Shown: piece after piece, positions 1 to 6,405 of the stretch
Position numbering within the stretch: position 1 is the stretch's first letter
Layout of the letters: each line of letters opens with the position of its first letter
The notes under the pieces: generated by a model
What the model saw: the letters and a program-made list of their open reading frames with translations, nothing else
Databases searched by the model: none
Told to the model about the DNA's origin: nothing
Position numbers and translations under genes: made by a program
NCBI GenBank assembly: GCA_004555915.1
Contig: SFJM01000063.1
Coordinates: forward strand, 1 to 7,492
Reading direction: 5' to 3'
Source of the DNA: Clostridiales bacterium
Lineage (GTDB): Bacteria > Bacillota > Clostridia > Oscillospirales > Butyricicoccaceae
DNA length: 7,492 nucleotides

Positions 1-2
1 AT

Positions 3-101
3 ACGCCGGAGCTGACGGTCACAGACCGGCTCAAGCTGTTCGGCTATCAGCTTATGCTGGACAGCTCCGGCAATCTGAACTGCGAATATGTAGGAGTGTA
101 A
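3..101 (+). CDS. C-terminal end of an upstream phage structural (tail) protein, partial
   Basis: The reading frame is open from the window edge and ends at TAA 99-101, leaving 32 visible codons. The end of the protein reads ...LKLFGYQLMLDSSGNLNCEYVGV. The stop lies 5 nt before the ATG of the DUF859-like tail gene on the same strand, so the two genes are almost certainly cotranscribed and the fragment most likely belongs to a tail or baseplate component. The visible part is too short to assign a family. The ribosome binding site of the next gene (GGAG at 93-96) lies inside its last codons. The coding call is based on the open frame, the tight spacing and the context. Confidence 0.7.
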   Translation, partial: TPELTVTDRLKLFGYQLMLDSSGNLNCEYVGV

Positions 102-106
102 TTGAT

Positions 107-1969
107 ATGGCAGCATCAGGAAGTTTTTCTAAGGTATTCAGCACAGGCTATACGCTGCTTGTGGAGTGGACAGAAAGTAATGTGGACGCGCCGAACAATC
201 AGAGTGATATCACGGTTACGGCAAAGCTGAAAGCCACAGGATCATATCATATTTCTTCCTCTGCATCCAAAACAATAAGCCTGACAATCAACGGAACAAA
301 ATATTCAAGCACCTGCACAGTGGGCATCAGTGGCGGCGAAACAAAGACGCTGATGACCAAGACGGTAGCGGATATCACACACGGCACAGATGGCAGCAAA
401 ACAATTTCCATCTCATGTTCTCTTAATATACAGGTAACGCTGTCCGGCAGCTATGTATCGAATGTGTCAACCTCTGGCTCGGCAACTCTGACAAAAATTG
501 CACGATCCAACACGTTATCTGCCAGCAACGGCACATTGGGAACAGCGCAGACATTAACTGTGACCAAGGCAGATTCCAGTTTTACACACACGATCACATA
601 TACGTGTGGTTCCGCATCCGGTACGATTTGCACGAAGTCAAGCGCGGCTTCTGTTTCATGGACGCCGCCGCTGTCATTGGCATCGCAGGCACCTTCCGGT
701 ACAGCGGTTTCCGTGGCGCTCAAAATCCAGACCTATTCCGGCAGTACCGCGCTGGGAAACGCATCGAAAACCATCACCTGCGCCATTCCGGCGAGCGTGA
801 AGCCGTCGATTTCCATTGCGGTTTCAGATAATAACGGCTATGCATCGGCATATGGCGCCTATATTCAGGGATTGTCCTGTGTGAAGGTCATAGCAACGGT
901 TACGATGCAGTACAGCGCGACAGCATCCGGTTATGATGTGACAATTGACGGGAAGAAGTATACAGCAGGAACGTCAGCGTCAGTGGTTTCAGATACACTC
1001 ACGAGTACGGGCAGTCTGACGATTACAGCATCTGTGACGGATTCCCGTGGGCGCACGGCGAGTACAACACAATCCATTACGGTTCTGGCATATTCGCCGC
1101 CATCCATTACGGCATTTACCGCAAAGCGGTGCGATTCGTCTGGAAATTTGTCTGCAACAGGCACATATCTAAAGGTCACATTTTCGGCATCCATCACAGA
1201 TTTTGGTACTGCTGCAAGTACAGCCAATACCGCGGCGTACAAGCTGCAATACAAGAAAACAACAGCAGCAAGCTATACGGCCGTTGCTTTGACCAGCTAT
1301 TCCGGAAAATTTTCCGTTTTAAATGGCACATACAAGTTTTCAGCAGATAAAGCTGCGGCATATGACATTATTTTGACTGCAACCGATGCGTTTCGGTCTT
1401 TCGCCTATGCTGGCAAAGGCCCGGCGGCGATGACGTTGTTTTCTTTCCTGAAGGGTGGTATGGGCATTGCATTCGGCAAGGTTGCGGATACAGAGGGCTT
1501 TGACGTCAATCTGCCTGCCATTTTTCGCGGGAAGCTGTCGTTTCATTCCGATGCAGCGGTTTCCATGCTGGATTACTGCCATCCTGTTGGCACAATTTAT
1601 GAAACAACCGATGGAAATTTCGATCCGGCAACGGCATGGGGAGGCACATGGGAGCGCATCAAAGACAAATTTCTGCTTTCTGCCGGTGATGCATATGCAG
1701 CAGGCACTACGGGCGGCGAAGCGACACATAAGCTGACCACCTCTGAGATGCCGTCACATTCCCATCGGTCTTACGTGTACAACAGCTCCGGCACAACGAG
1801 CTGGACACCGACATACGGAACCTATGCGCTCACGGTAGGTTCTGTCAATAATTCGTCTCCGGTCAAAACATGGGGCGCAACAGTTGCACTGGACAACACC
1901 GGAGGGTCTTCTGCGCACAACAATATGCCGCCATATCTCGCGGTCTATGTCTGGAAGCGCACAGCATAA
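107..1969 (+). CDS. DUF859-like phage minor structural / tail protein with collar (Gp10-like) C-terminal domain
   Basis: This 620-residue protein is a probable distal tail or tail-fibre component contributing to host contact. The N-terminal part (about residues 1-450) is very rich in Ser, Thr, Ala and Gly and strand-forming, opening with a SGSFSKVFSTGYTLLVEW segment and containing a GIAFGKVADTEGFDVNLPAIF segment near residues 450-472; both are typical of DUF859 siphophage minor structural proteins. The last about 135 residues resemble a phage tail-collar/Gp10 C-terminal tip: HPVGTIYETT, WGGTWERIKDKFLLSAG, a GTTGGEATHKLT stretch, EMPSHSH (an HxH motif) and the terminal NNMPPYLAVYVWKRTA. The ATG at 107 has GGAG 10 nt upstream. 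The gene follows the upstream tail gene by 5 nt and is closed by a terminator, so it is the last gene of the structural operon. Receptor binding is inferred, not shown. Confidence 0.85.
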   Translation: MAASGSFSKVFSTGYTLLVEWTESNVDAPNNQSDITVTAKLKATGSYHISSSASKTISLTINGTKYSSTCTVGISGGETKTLMTKTVADITHGTDGSKTISISCSLNIQVTLSGSYVSNVSTSGSATLTKIARSNTLSASNGTLGTAQTLTVTKADSSFTHTITYTCGSASGTICTKSSAASVSWTPPLSLASQAPSGTAVSVALKIQTYSGSTALGNASKTITCAIPASVKPSISIAVSDNNGYASAYGAYIQGLSCVKVIATVTMQYSATASGYDVTIDGKKYTAGTSASVVSDTLTSTGSLTITASVTDSRGRTASTTQSITVLAYSPPSITAFTAKRCDSSGNLSATGTYLKVTFSASITDFGTAASTANTAAYKLQYKKTTAASYTAVALTSYSGKFSVLNGTYKFSADKAAAYDIILTATDAFRSFAYAGKGPAAMTLFSFLKGGMGIAFGKVADTEGFDVNLPAIFRGKLSFHSDAAVSMLDYCHPVGTIYETTDGNFDPATAWGGTWERIKDKFLLSAGDAYAAGTTGGEATHKLTTSEMPSHSHRSYVYNSSGTTSWTPTYGTYALTVGSVNNSSPVKTWGATVALDNTGGSSAHNNMPPYLAVYVWKRTA

Positions 1970-1979
1970 CAACACAGGC

Positions 1980-2003
1980 GGCTGTCTTCGGACAGCCTCT
2001 TTT
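1980..2003 (+). terminator. Rho-independent terminator after the tail operon
   Basis: A perfect 7-bp stem, GGCTGTC (1980-1986) with GACAGCC (1991-1997), is capped by a stable TTCG tetraloop and followed by TCTTTT. It begins 11 nt after the tail gene stop and lies before the holin ribosome binding site. It would end or attenuate structural-operon transcription; read-through into the lysis genes is possible because no obvious promoter is visible in the 35 nt before the holin. Confidence 0.8.
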
Positions 2004-2025
2004 CAGATAGAAGAAATTACACACT

Positions 2026-2030
2026 GGAGG
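2026..2030 (+). promoter_or_regulatory. Holin ribosome binding site (decides the start)
   Basis: GGAGG lies 8 nt before the ATG at 2039. An in-frame TTG at 2033 sits only 2 nt after the site, too close for initiation, so the ATG is the start. Confidence 0.8.
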
Positions 2031-2038
2031 AATTGTTT

Positions 2039-2461
2039 ATGAAGGAATTTTGGAATGGAATCCAGCTGGTGTTTGCCGTCATTGGCGGCTGGCTGGGCTG
2101 GTTTCTGGGTGAATGCGATGGACTGATGTATGCGCTCATTGCATTTGTCGTCGCGGATTATGTCACCGGCGTGATGTGCGCGGTTTCGGACAAACAGCTG
2201 TCCAGCGAGGTCGGATTCAAAGGAATCTGCCGGAAGGTACTGATCTTTGTTCTGGTAGGCATGGCAAATATTCTGGATATGCATGTGATTGGCACCGGCT
2301 GTGTTGTTCGCACGGCGGTGCTGTTTTTCTATATCTCGAATGAAGGCGTGTCGGTACTTGAAAACGCCGGGCATTTAGGCCTGCCGGTTCCGGCGAAACT
2401 GCTGGATGTGCTGGAACAACTGCATGAGGATGCGGAACAGGAGGATATGGACAATGAGTAA
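2039..2461 (+). CDS. Phage holin, TcdE/holin-4 family
   Basis: The 140-residue protein is a probable holin, forming lesions in the cytoplasmic membrane so the following amidase can reach the cell wall. Hydrophobic stretches lie at about residues 8-25, 29-49, 66-84 and 86-104. Family-type motifs are visible: VADYVTGV (38-45), FKGICRK (60-66), YISNEGVSVLENAG (98-111) followed by GLPVP, and a highly acidic, hydrophilic C-terminus (EDAEQEDMDNE). Together these match the phage_holin_4 group that includes the clostridial TcdE/UtxA proteins, and the length is normal for it. The start is the ATG preceded by GGAGG. Its last codons contain the ribosome binding site and start codon of the amidase gene, giving an 8-nt overlap and probable translational coupling. 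Family assignment is from motif recognition. Confidence 0.9.
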   Translation: MKEFWNGIQLVFAVIGGWLGWFLGECDGLMYALIAFVVADYVTGVMCAVSDKQLSSEVGFKGICRKVLIFVLVGMANILDMHVIGTGCVVRTAVLFFYISNEGVSVLENAGHLGLPVPAKLLDVLEQLHEDAEQEDMDNE

Positions 2462-3245
2462 AACAATTACAACTGGATGGATTAGGGACAAAATCAACGG
2501 CATTACTGTGAGCAGGATTGCGTGTTCTTCTAAAAATTATGCACCCTGCTCCAGCCGTACCGTTTCTTTTCTGGCGGTGCATTATACCGGCAATGCAAAA
2601 GATACTGCCACGGGCAACGGCAATTATTTCAAAAACAACAGTGCGGGTGCGTCAGCGCATCTGTTTGTGGATGACTCCCATATCGTGCAGTCGGTGCGCC
2701 TGAAAGACCGTGCATGGCATGTCGGCGCAAATTCCTATAAGCACAAGACCTGCCGCAACACAAATTCCATTGGCATTGAGATGTGCACCAGCGGCGGCTA
2801 CAAAGTCAGCGCAAAGACGAAACAGAATGCGGCGCAGCTCTGTGCGTATCTGTGCCGGATGCTCGGCATTTCGGCGAATCAGGTGGACACGTATGTGCTC
2901 CGCCACTGGGACGTCACCGGCAAAAACTGCCCGGCACAGATGGCGGGAAAGGAGAACACAGAATGGGCGGCGTTCAAGGCGGAAGTGAAGTCCATTCTGA
3001 ACGGCAAGCCGAATGCATCCACCGGCGCTCCCGTCTCGGCAGCATCATTCAAGGTTCAGGTCTCTATTTCGAATCTGAACATCCGAAAGGGACCGGGTAC
3101 GAACTATGCCAGGACAGGAAAGAAAACCGGCAAGGGCGTGTTTACCATCACGCAGACCAAATCCGGTACAGGTTCAAAAGCCGGATGGGGAAAGCTGAAG
3201 TCCGGTGAAGGCTGGATCTCGCTGGACTACGCAAAGCGCATTTGA
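2454..3245 (+). CDS. N-acetylmuramoyl-L-alanine amidase (amidase_2) endolysin with C-terminal SH3 domain
   Basis: The 263-residue endolysin should cleave the bond between N-acetylmuramic acid and L-alanine of the stem peptide. The catalytic domain spans about residues 8-182. Zinc ligands are seen as H43 (AVHYTG), H151 (RHWDVTGKNCP) and C159, with K157 in the position of the catalytic lysine; the H-x5-K-x-C spacing equals that of T7 lysozyme (H122, K128, C130). After a short Ser/Thr/Pro-containing linker (about 183-198), residues 199-262 form a bacterial SH3 domain: LNIRKGPGTNYARTGKKTGKG, ending GWGKLKSGEGWISLDYAKRI, presumably the wall-binding part. The start at 2454 is chosen because AGGAGG (2439-2444) lies 9 nt upstream; the frame remains open to 2406, but that extension is read from holin codons in another frame. 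There is no signal peptide, consistent with holin-dependent export. A strong terminator follows. Confidence 0.93.
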   Translation: MSKTITTGWIRDKINGITVSRIACSSKNYAPCSSRTVSFLAVHYTGNAKDTATGNGNYFKNNSAGASAHLFVDDSHIVQSVRLKDRAWHVGANSYKHKTCRNTNSIGIEMCTSGGYKVSAKTKQNAAQLCAYLCRMLGISANQVDTYVLRHWDVTGKNCPAQMAGKENTEWAAFKAEVKSILNGKPNASTGAPVSAASFKVQVSISNLNIRKGPGTNYARTGKKTGKGVFTITQTKSGTGSKAGWGKLKSGEGWISLDYAKRI

Positions 3246-3254
3246 CGAAAAATG

Positions 3255-3290
3255 GGGCGGTGCAGCATTGCACCGCCCGGTTTTCTTTTT
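3255..3290 (+). terminator. Strong Rho-independent terminator ending the lysis cassette
   Basis: A perfect 10-bp GC-rich stem, GGGCGGTGCA (3255-3264) with TGCACCGCCC (3269-3278), has a 4-nt GCAT loop and is followed by GG and TTTTCTTTTT (3281-3290). It starts 9 nt after the amidase stop. It insulates the recombinase genes from late transcription, implying that they have their own promoter. Confidence 0.93.
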
Positions 3291-3333
3291 GCACTGACCT
3301 GTTTCCGAAAACAACGAAAAAGGATAAAAATGC

Positions 3334-3364
3334 TTGACTTTCAGATTGATTTGAGTGATATATG
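3334..3364 (+). promoter_or_regulatory. Candidate promoter for the recombinase pair
   Basis: TTGACT (3334-3339) resembles a -35 box, and TATATG (3359-3364), preceded by TG one base upstream (an extended -10 arrangement), resembles a -10 box. The spacer is 19 nt, longer than ideal. It lies between the lysis terminator and the first recombinase, where a promoter is expected. The -10 sits in a 12-bp imperfect dyad (TGATATATGTCA, 3356-3367) that could bind a regulator or the recombinase itself. Transcription from here would start near 3371, after the in-frame GTG at 3355, supporting the later GTG start. Confidence 0.45.
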
Positions 3365-3379
3365 TCATACCAAAAAAAC

Positions 3380-3385
3380 AGGAGG
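3380..3385 (+). promoter_or_regulatory. Ribosome binding site of recombinase 1 (decides the start)
   Basis: AGGAGG lies 8 nt before the GTG at 3394. The frame is open further upstream to a GTG at 3355, but that start has no comparable site and would fall before the predicted transcription start. Confidence 0.75.
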
Positions 3386-3393
3386 AAGGCAAC

Positions 3394-4662
3394 GTGAAAA
3401 TTGAGATTTTAGGGGCGAATACGCAGGTAAAACGACAGAAGCTCCGGGTCTGCGCCTATGCCCGCGTGTCCACGGCCAGTGATGCACAGGAGGACTCACT
3501 GGACAACCAGAGGACAACCTATGAACGGCTGATTTCTTCAAATCCGGAATATGAGTTCGTGGGCGTTTACGCCGATCAGGGCATTTCCGGCTACAGTGAG
3601 CATCGGCCTGCATTTCAGAACATGCTTCAGGATGCAAGAGAGCATCGCATTGATTTGATTCTGACAAAGTCCATATCGAGATTCGCAAGAAATACCGTCA
3701 CCGTCCTGAAGTACGTCCGTGAGCTGAAGGAACTTGGTGTCGGTATTTTGTTTGAGGAGCAGAATATCCACACACTTTCCCATGAGGGTGAGCTGATGCT
3801 GTCTGTCCTTGCATCCTTTGCGCAGGAGGAATCCCGCAGTACAAGCGAGAACAACCGGTGGACGGTGCGCAAACGGTTTGAACACGGGGAGCCTATCATC
3901 AACACAACCTGCTTCATGGGATATGATAAAAACGAATACGGGGAACTGGTGGTCAATCCGGAACAGGCGGCAATCGTGAGACGGATTTTCCACATGTACC
4001 TGAGCGGATATGGCGCGTTCCGCATTGCGCAGATATTCAATCAGGAGGGCGTGCCGACCGTGCGCGGCGGCAAATGGGCAGACCGGACGATTTTGGACAT
4101 GCTCCGGAATGAGAAATACAAAGGCGATTATCTGCTCCAGAAATATTACACGCCGGAAAATATGCGCAACCGGAGCGTGCGCAACAACGGCGAGGTTCAG
4201 TCCTATTATATTGCGGAGGATCATGAACCGATTGTGACCGTGGAGGAATGGGACGAGGTACAGCGCATTCTGGAGACGCGGAAGGCAAAGCGCGGCATGT
4301 CCGGTTCCGAGAAATACAGCAACCGGTATCCGCTGAGCGGGATGCTGTTCTGCCCATACTGCGGCAAAACACTCCGGCGCAAGCAGGTGCATAACAAGCG
4401 CATTGAATGGTGGTGCAGTACGTATATCCTGCACGGAAAAGCCGCTTGCAAAGGCATTCATGTACGGGATGAAGAGATCCCCCAAATCACAGAAAAAACA
4501 GTTGTAGAGGAGGTTATACGCGATGGCGAGAAGCATTACTGTTATACCAGCAAAGCAGACTTTGACGCAGGCATCCACAGAGAACCGGTTATCCGAGAAG
4601 ATCCGGGTAGCCGCATACTGCCGTGTGTCAACCGACCAAGAAGAACAGCAATCAAGCTATGA
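3394..4662 (+). CDS. Large serine recombinase 1 (first of an overlapping pair)
   Basis: This 422-residue site-specific recombinase should cleave DNA through a 5'-phosphoserine intermediate. The resolvase/invertase catalytic domain (about 17-165) contains CAYARVSTAS with nucleophile S26 and R24, ADQGISG, the LTKSISRFARNT segment and a SFAQEESRSTSEN segment with its arginine and serine. A recombinase domain follows (about 176-290: GYDKNEYGELVVNPEQAAIV... then LRNEKYKGDYLLQK). A zinc ribbon comes next with C320, C323, C341 and C352. The tail after the zinc ribbon is only about 70 residues, with no visible heptad coiled coil. The last 46 codons overlap recombinase 2 out of frame, and the final about 20 residues are read across codons for recombinase 2's catalytic core, suggesting a non-conserved end. 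The GTG start is chosen from the AGGAGG 8 nt upstream. It is clearly paralogous to recombinase 2. Whether it integrates, excises or inverts DNA cannot be told from sequence. Confidence 0.9.
   Translation: MKIEILGANTQVKRQKLRVCAYARVSTASDAQEDSLDNQRTTYERLISSNPEYEFVGVYADQGISGYSEHRPAFQNMLQDAREHRIDLILTKSISRFARNTVTVLKYVRELKELGVGILFEEQNIHTLSHEGELMLSVLASFAQEESRSTSENNRWTVRKRFEHGEPIINTTCFMGYDKNEYGELVVNPEQAAIVRRIFHMYLSGYGAFRIAQIFNQEGVPTVRGGKWADRTILDMLRNEKYKGDYLLQKYYTPENMRNRSVRNNGEVQSYYIAEDHEPIVTVEEWDEVQRILETRKAKRGMSGSEKYSNRYPLSGMLFCPYCGKTLRRKQVHNKRIEWWCSTYILHGKAACKGIHVRDEEIPQITEKTVVEEVIRDGEKHYCYTSKADFDAGIHREPVIREDPGSRILPCVNRPRRTAIKL
4506..4513 (+). promoter_or_regulatory. Ribosome binding site of recombinase 2 inside the recombinase 1 gene
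   Basis: AGAGGAGG lies 9 nt before the ATG at 4523, inside recombinase 1 codons. It supports genuine initiation within the upstream gene and translational coupling of the two recombinases. Confidence 0.75.
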
Positions 4663-5932
4663 AAATCAGGTTTCCTACTACAGGACATATATTCAGAGCA
4701 ATCCCCAGTACGAATACGTCGATATTTATGCGGATGAGGGAATCACAGGCACCAGTACAAAGAAGCGGGATGCCTTTAACCGTATGATTGAAGACTGCCG
4801 GGCACATAAGATTGACCTGATTATCACGAAATCCATCAGCCGGTTTGCCCGGAACACCTTGGACTGTCTGAACTATGTCCGGGAGCTGAAAGGGCTCGGA
4901 ATCGGCATTATCTTCGAAAAGGAGAACATCAACACGCTGGATGCAAAGGGAGAGGTTCTGCTCACAATTCTCTCCTCGCTGGCACAGGATGAGAGCCGGT
5001 CAATTTCAGAAAACTCCGCATGGGGTATCCGCCGGCGCTTTGAGCAGGGGCAGTATACCATTGCAACCAAGCGCTTTCTGGGGTATGACCGGGATAAAAA
5101 CGGCAATCTGGTAGTCAATCCGCGGCAGGCGAAAATTGTGCAGAGATTGTATCGGGAATTTCTGGATGGAAAGACCACGAATTATATCGCCCGTATTTTT
5201 GAACAGGAACGCATCAAAAACTGGGATGGCAGGACAAAATGGCAGACCACTACATTGGAGAGCATGCTGGGAAATGAAAAATACAAAGGTGACGCGATTC
5301 TCCAGAAGAGCTATACCGTGGATTTCCTGACGAAGAAGCGCAAGAACAACGATGGGGAACTGCGGAAAACCGTAATTCATGACGACCATGAAGCCATTAT
5401 TGAGCCGTGGATTTGGGAGGCAGTTCAGCTGGAGCAGGAACGGCGAAGGAAATACCGGGAGGAGCACAGCTTGAAATTTTATTCCCAGAACACCGCACAA
5501 AATCCGTTTTCCGGCAAGGTTATATGCGGGAGCTGTGGAAAGGCGTATGTGCGCAAGGGCTGGACAAGTACAAAGGGCGTGCGGAAGGTCTGGCAGTGCA
5601 GTGAACGGTATCGGGTCAAAGGCGTGATTGGTTGTGAAAACCGGCATCTGGATGAAGCTGTTCTGGAAAAAGCATATCACATGGCGTGGAATGCGATACT
5701 GGAAAATCAGGATGCACTCATGCAGAAATGGCGCCGTATGGAAAATGATGAAAACCCGCTTGTGCGCTATCGGGGAAAACGGTTTCAGGAATTATCTGCC
5801 GGAGCCAGTGAAAACGATATGCCGAATCTGGATATGATGCTGGCCACGCTGAGCCACATTGTTGTGTATGAGGATGGTGTGCTGAAGGTGGTCTTTCTGG
5901 ACGGCACCGAGGTCTCGTGCGGCGGGGAATAA
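4523..5932 (+). CDS. Large serine recombinase 2 (second of an overlapping pair)
   Basis: This 469-residue serine recombinase appears complete. The catalytic domain (about 27-180) carries VAAYCRVSTDQ with nucleophile S36 and R34, ADEGITGT, ITKSISRFARNT and SLAQDESRSISEN. The recombinase domain (about 187-310) starts at GYDRDKNGNLVVNPRQAKIV and includes LGNEKYKGDAILQKSY. The zinc ribbon has C335, C338, C359 and C371. It is followed by a predicted helix (HLDEAVLEKAYHMAWNAIL) and a C-terminal strand pattern, YEDGVLKVVFLDGTEV, typical of such recombinases. Shared segments with recombinase 1 (TKSISRFARNT, YVRELK-LG-GI, ESRS-SEN--W) show a duplication origin. Its ATG has AGAGGAGG 9 nt upstream, within recombinase 1. 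Both catalytic centres look intact, so a two-recombinase arrangement as in SCC elements (CcrA/CcrB) is one possible parallel; the exact reaction is inferred. Confidence 0.92.
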   Translation: MARSITVIPAKQTLTQASTENRLSEKIRVAAYCRVSTDQEEQQSSYENQVSYYRTYIQSNPQYEYVDIYADEGITGTSTKKRDAFNRMIEDCRAHKIDLIITKSISRFARNTLDCLNYVRELKGLGIGIIFEKENINTLDAKGEVLLTILSSLAQDESRSISENSAWGIRRRFEQGQYTIATKRFLGYDRDKNGNLVVNPRQAKIVQRLYREFLDGKTTNYIARIFEQERIKNWDGRTKWQTTTLESMLGNEKYKGDAILQKSYTVDFLTKKRKNNDGELRKTVIHDDHEAIIEPWIWEAVQLEQERRRKYREEHSLKFYSQNTAQNPFSGKVICGSCGKAYVRKGWTSTKGVRKVWQCSERYRVKGVIGCENRHLDEAVLEKAYHMAWNAILENQDALMQKWRRMENDENPLVRYRGKRFQELSAGASENDMPNLDMMLATLSHIVVYEDGVLKVVFLDGTEVSCGGE

Positions 5933-5950
5933 TGCAATGATTGATAGAGT

Positions 5951-6000
5951 GAACGGACGATTGGACAGCAGAAAACGCTGTACCGTTGTCCGTTTTCTTT
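5951..6000 (+). terminator. Long imperfect stem-loop with T-rich tail after the recombinases
   Basis: The outer arms AACGGAC (5952-5958) and GTCCGTT (5988-5994) pair perfectly, and inner arms ACAGC (5965-5969) and GCTGT (5977-5981) close a 7-nt loop (AGAAAAC); the section between them pairs only partly. The sequence TTCTTT follows directly. It begins 19 nt after the recombinase 2 stop. It probably acts as a terminator or attenuator between recombinase 2 and the zinc-finger gene, whose ribosome binding site starts only a few nt downstream; a role as an attachment or binding dyad cannot be excluded. Confidence 0.55.
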
Positions 6001-6018
6001 CGTGAAGGGAGCGATACA

Positions 6019-6312
6019 ATGGAACGAATTGATACAACAGCTGTCAGACTATGTCCGAATTGTGGCGGCAAAGTAATCCAGCCGAAAACAGGACGGCGTA
6101 GGAAATTCTGTTCGGAACAGTGCAGGAGGGAATGGTGGTCGGCACATCCGGAGGATATCATGCGACAGGAAAGCGCCAATTACCATTTGACCTGCGCGTA
6201 CTGTGGCCGTCCGTTTATTTCTTATGGCAATAAAGAGAGAAAATACTGCTGTCATTCCTGCTACATTCATGACCGGTTCTGGCGGGCAGAAGAAAACAGA
6301 AAAACATCGTGA
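6019..6312 (+). CDS. Small double zinc-finger protein next to the recombinases
   Basis: The 97-residue basic protein has two Cys4 finger-like units. The first uses C12, C15, C31 and C35 (LCPNCGGKVIQPKTGRRRKF then CSEQCRREWW). The second uses C59, C62, C77 or C78 and C81 (CAYCGRPFISYGNKERKYCCHSC). The CxxC...FCSxxC layout resembles short treble-clef/FCS-like fingers. Arginine- and lysine-rich loops would suit nucleic acid binding. The ATG is preceded by AAGGGAG at 6005-6011 with 7-nt spacing; an in-frame TTG at 5986 falls inside the stem-loop and is less likely. It lies 86 nt after recombinase 2 on the same strand and is closed by its own terminator. The function is unknown; an accessory or directionality role in recombination is speculative. 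Confidence 0.8.
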   Translation: MERIDTTAVRLCPNCGGKVIQPKTGRRRKFCSEQCRREWWSAHPEDIMRQESANYHLTCAYCGRPFISYGNKERKYCCHSCYIHDRFWRAEENRKTS

Positions 6313-6319
6313 AAGCGAA

Positions 6320-6366
6320 CCGGCAGGTACGGCATAGAGAAATATGCCGCGCCTGCCGGCTTTTTT
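6320..6366 (+). terminator. Strong Rho-independent terminator after the zinc-finger gene
   Basis: The stem CCGGCAGG (6320-6327) with CCTGCCGG (6352-6359) continues, after one wobble pair and one mismatch, as CGGCATA (6330-6336) with TATGCCG (6343-6349) around a GAGAAA loop. It is followed by C and six T residues (6361-6366). It also lies between the convergent zinc-finger and HTH genes; on the - strand the hairpin is followed only by a weak T-rich stretch, so any bidirectional action would be weaker. Confidence 0.92.
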
Positions 6367-6405
6367 GCGCAAAAAAGAATGCCGCCGAACAATAATTCGA
6401 CAGCA

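Noticed and set aside
1340..1729. 129-codon open frame on the - strand inside the tail gene
   Set aside because: It is complementary to the conserved collar-domain coding region and has no independent support.
107..1969. Diversity-generating retroelement or invertible tail-fibre switch involving the recombinases
   Set aside because: No template/variable repeat pair, reverse transcriptase or inverted repeats flanking the tail tip were seen, and the lysis cassette separates tail gene and recombinases.
2406..2453. N-terminal extension of the amidase into the holin gene
   Set aside because: The 16 extra residues are holin codons read in another frame; AGGAGG at 2439-2444 clearly serves the ATG at 2454.
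3355..3393. Upstream GTG start for recombinase 1
   Set aside because: The extension contains the AGGAGG that serves the GTG at 3394, and it starts before the predicted transcription start. A resemblance of its VIPKK to the VIPAK of recombinase 2 was noted, so this is not fully excluded.
3538..4578. 346-codon open frame on the - strand opposite recombinase 1
   Set aside because: It lies wholly antisense to a clearly conserved recombinase, has no recognised motif and runs across the overlap; long antisense frames arise from the codon bias of the real gene.
5006..5680. 224-codon open frame on the - strand opposite recombinase 2
   Set aside because: It is antisense to the recombinase and zinc-ribbon domains, with no convincing ribosome binding site or family motif; it is a shadow frame.
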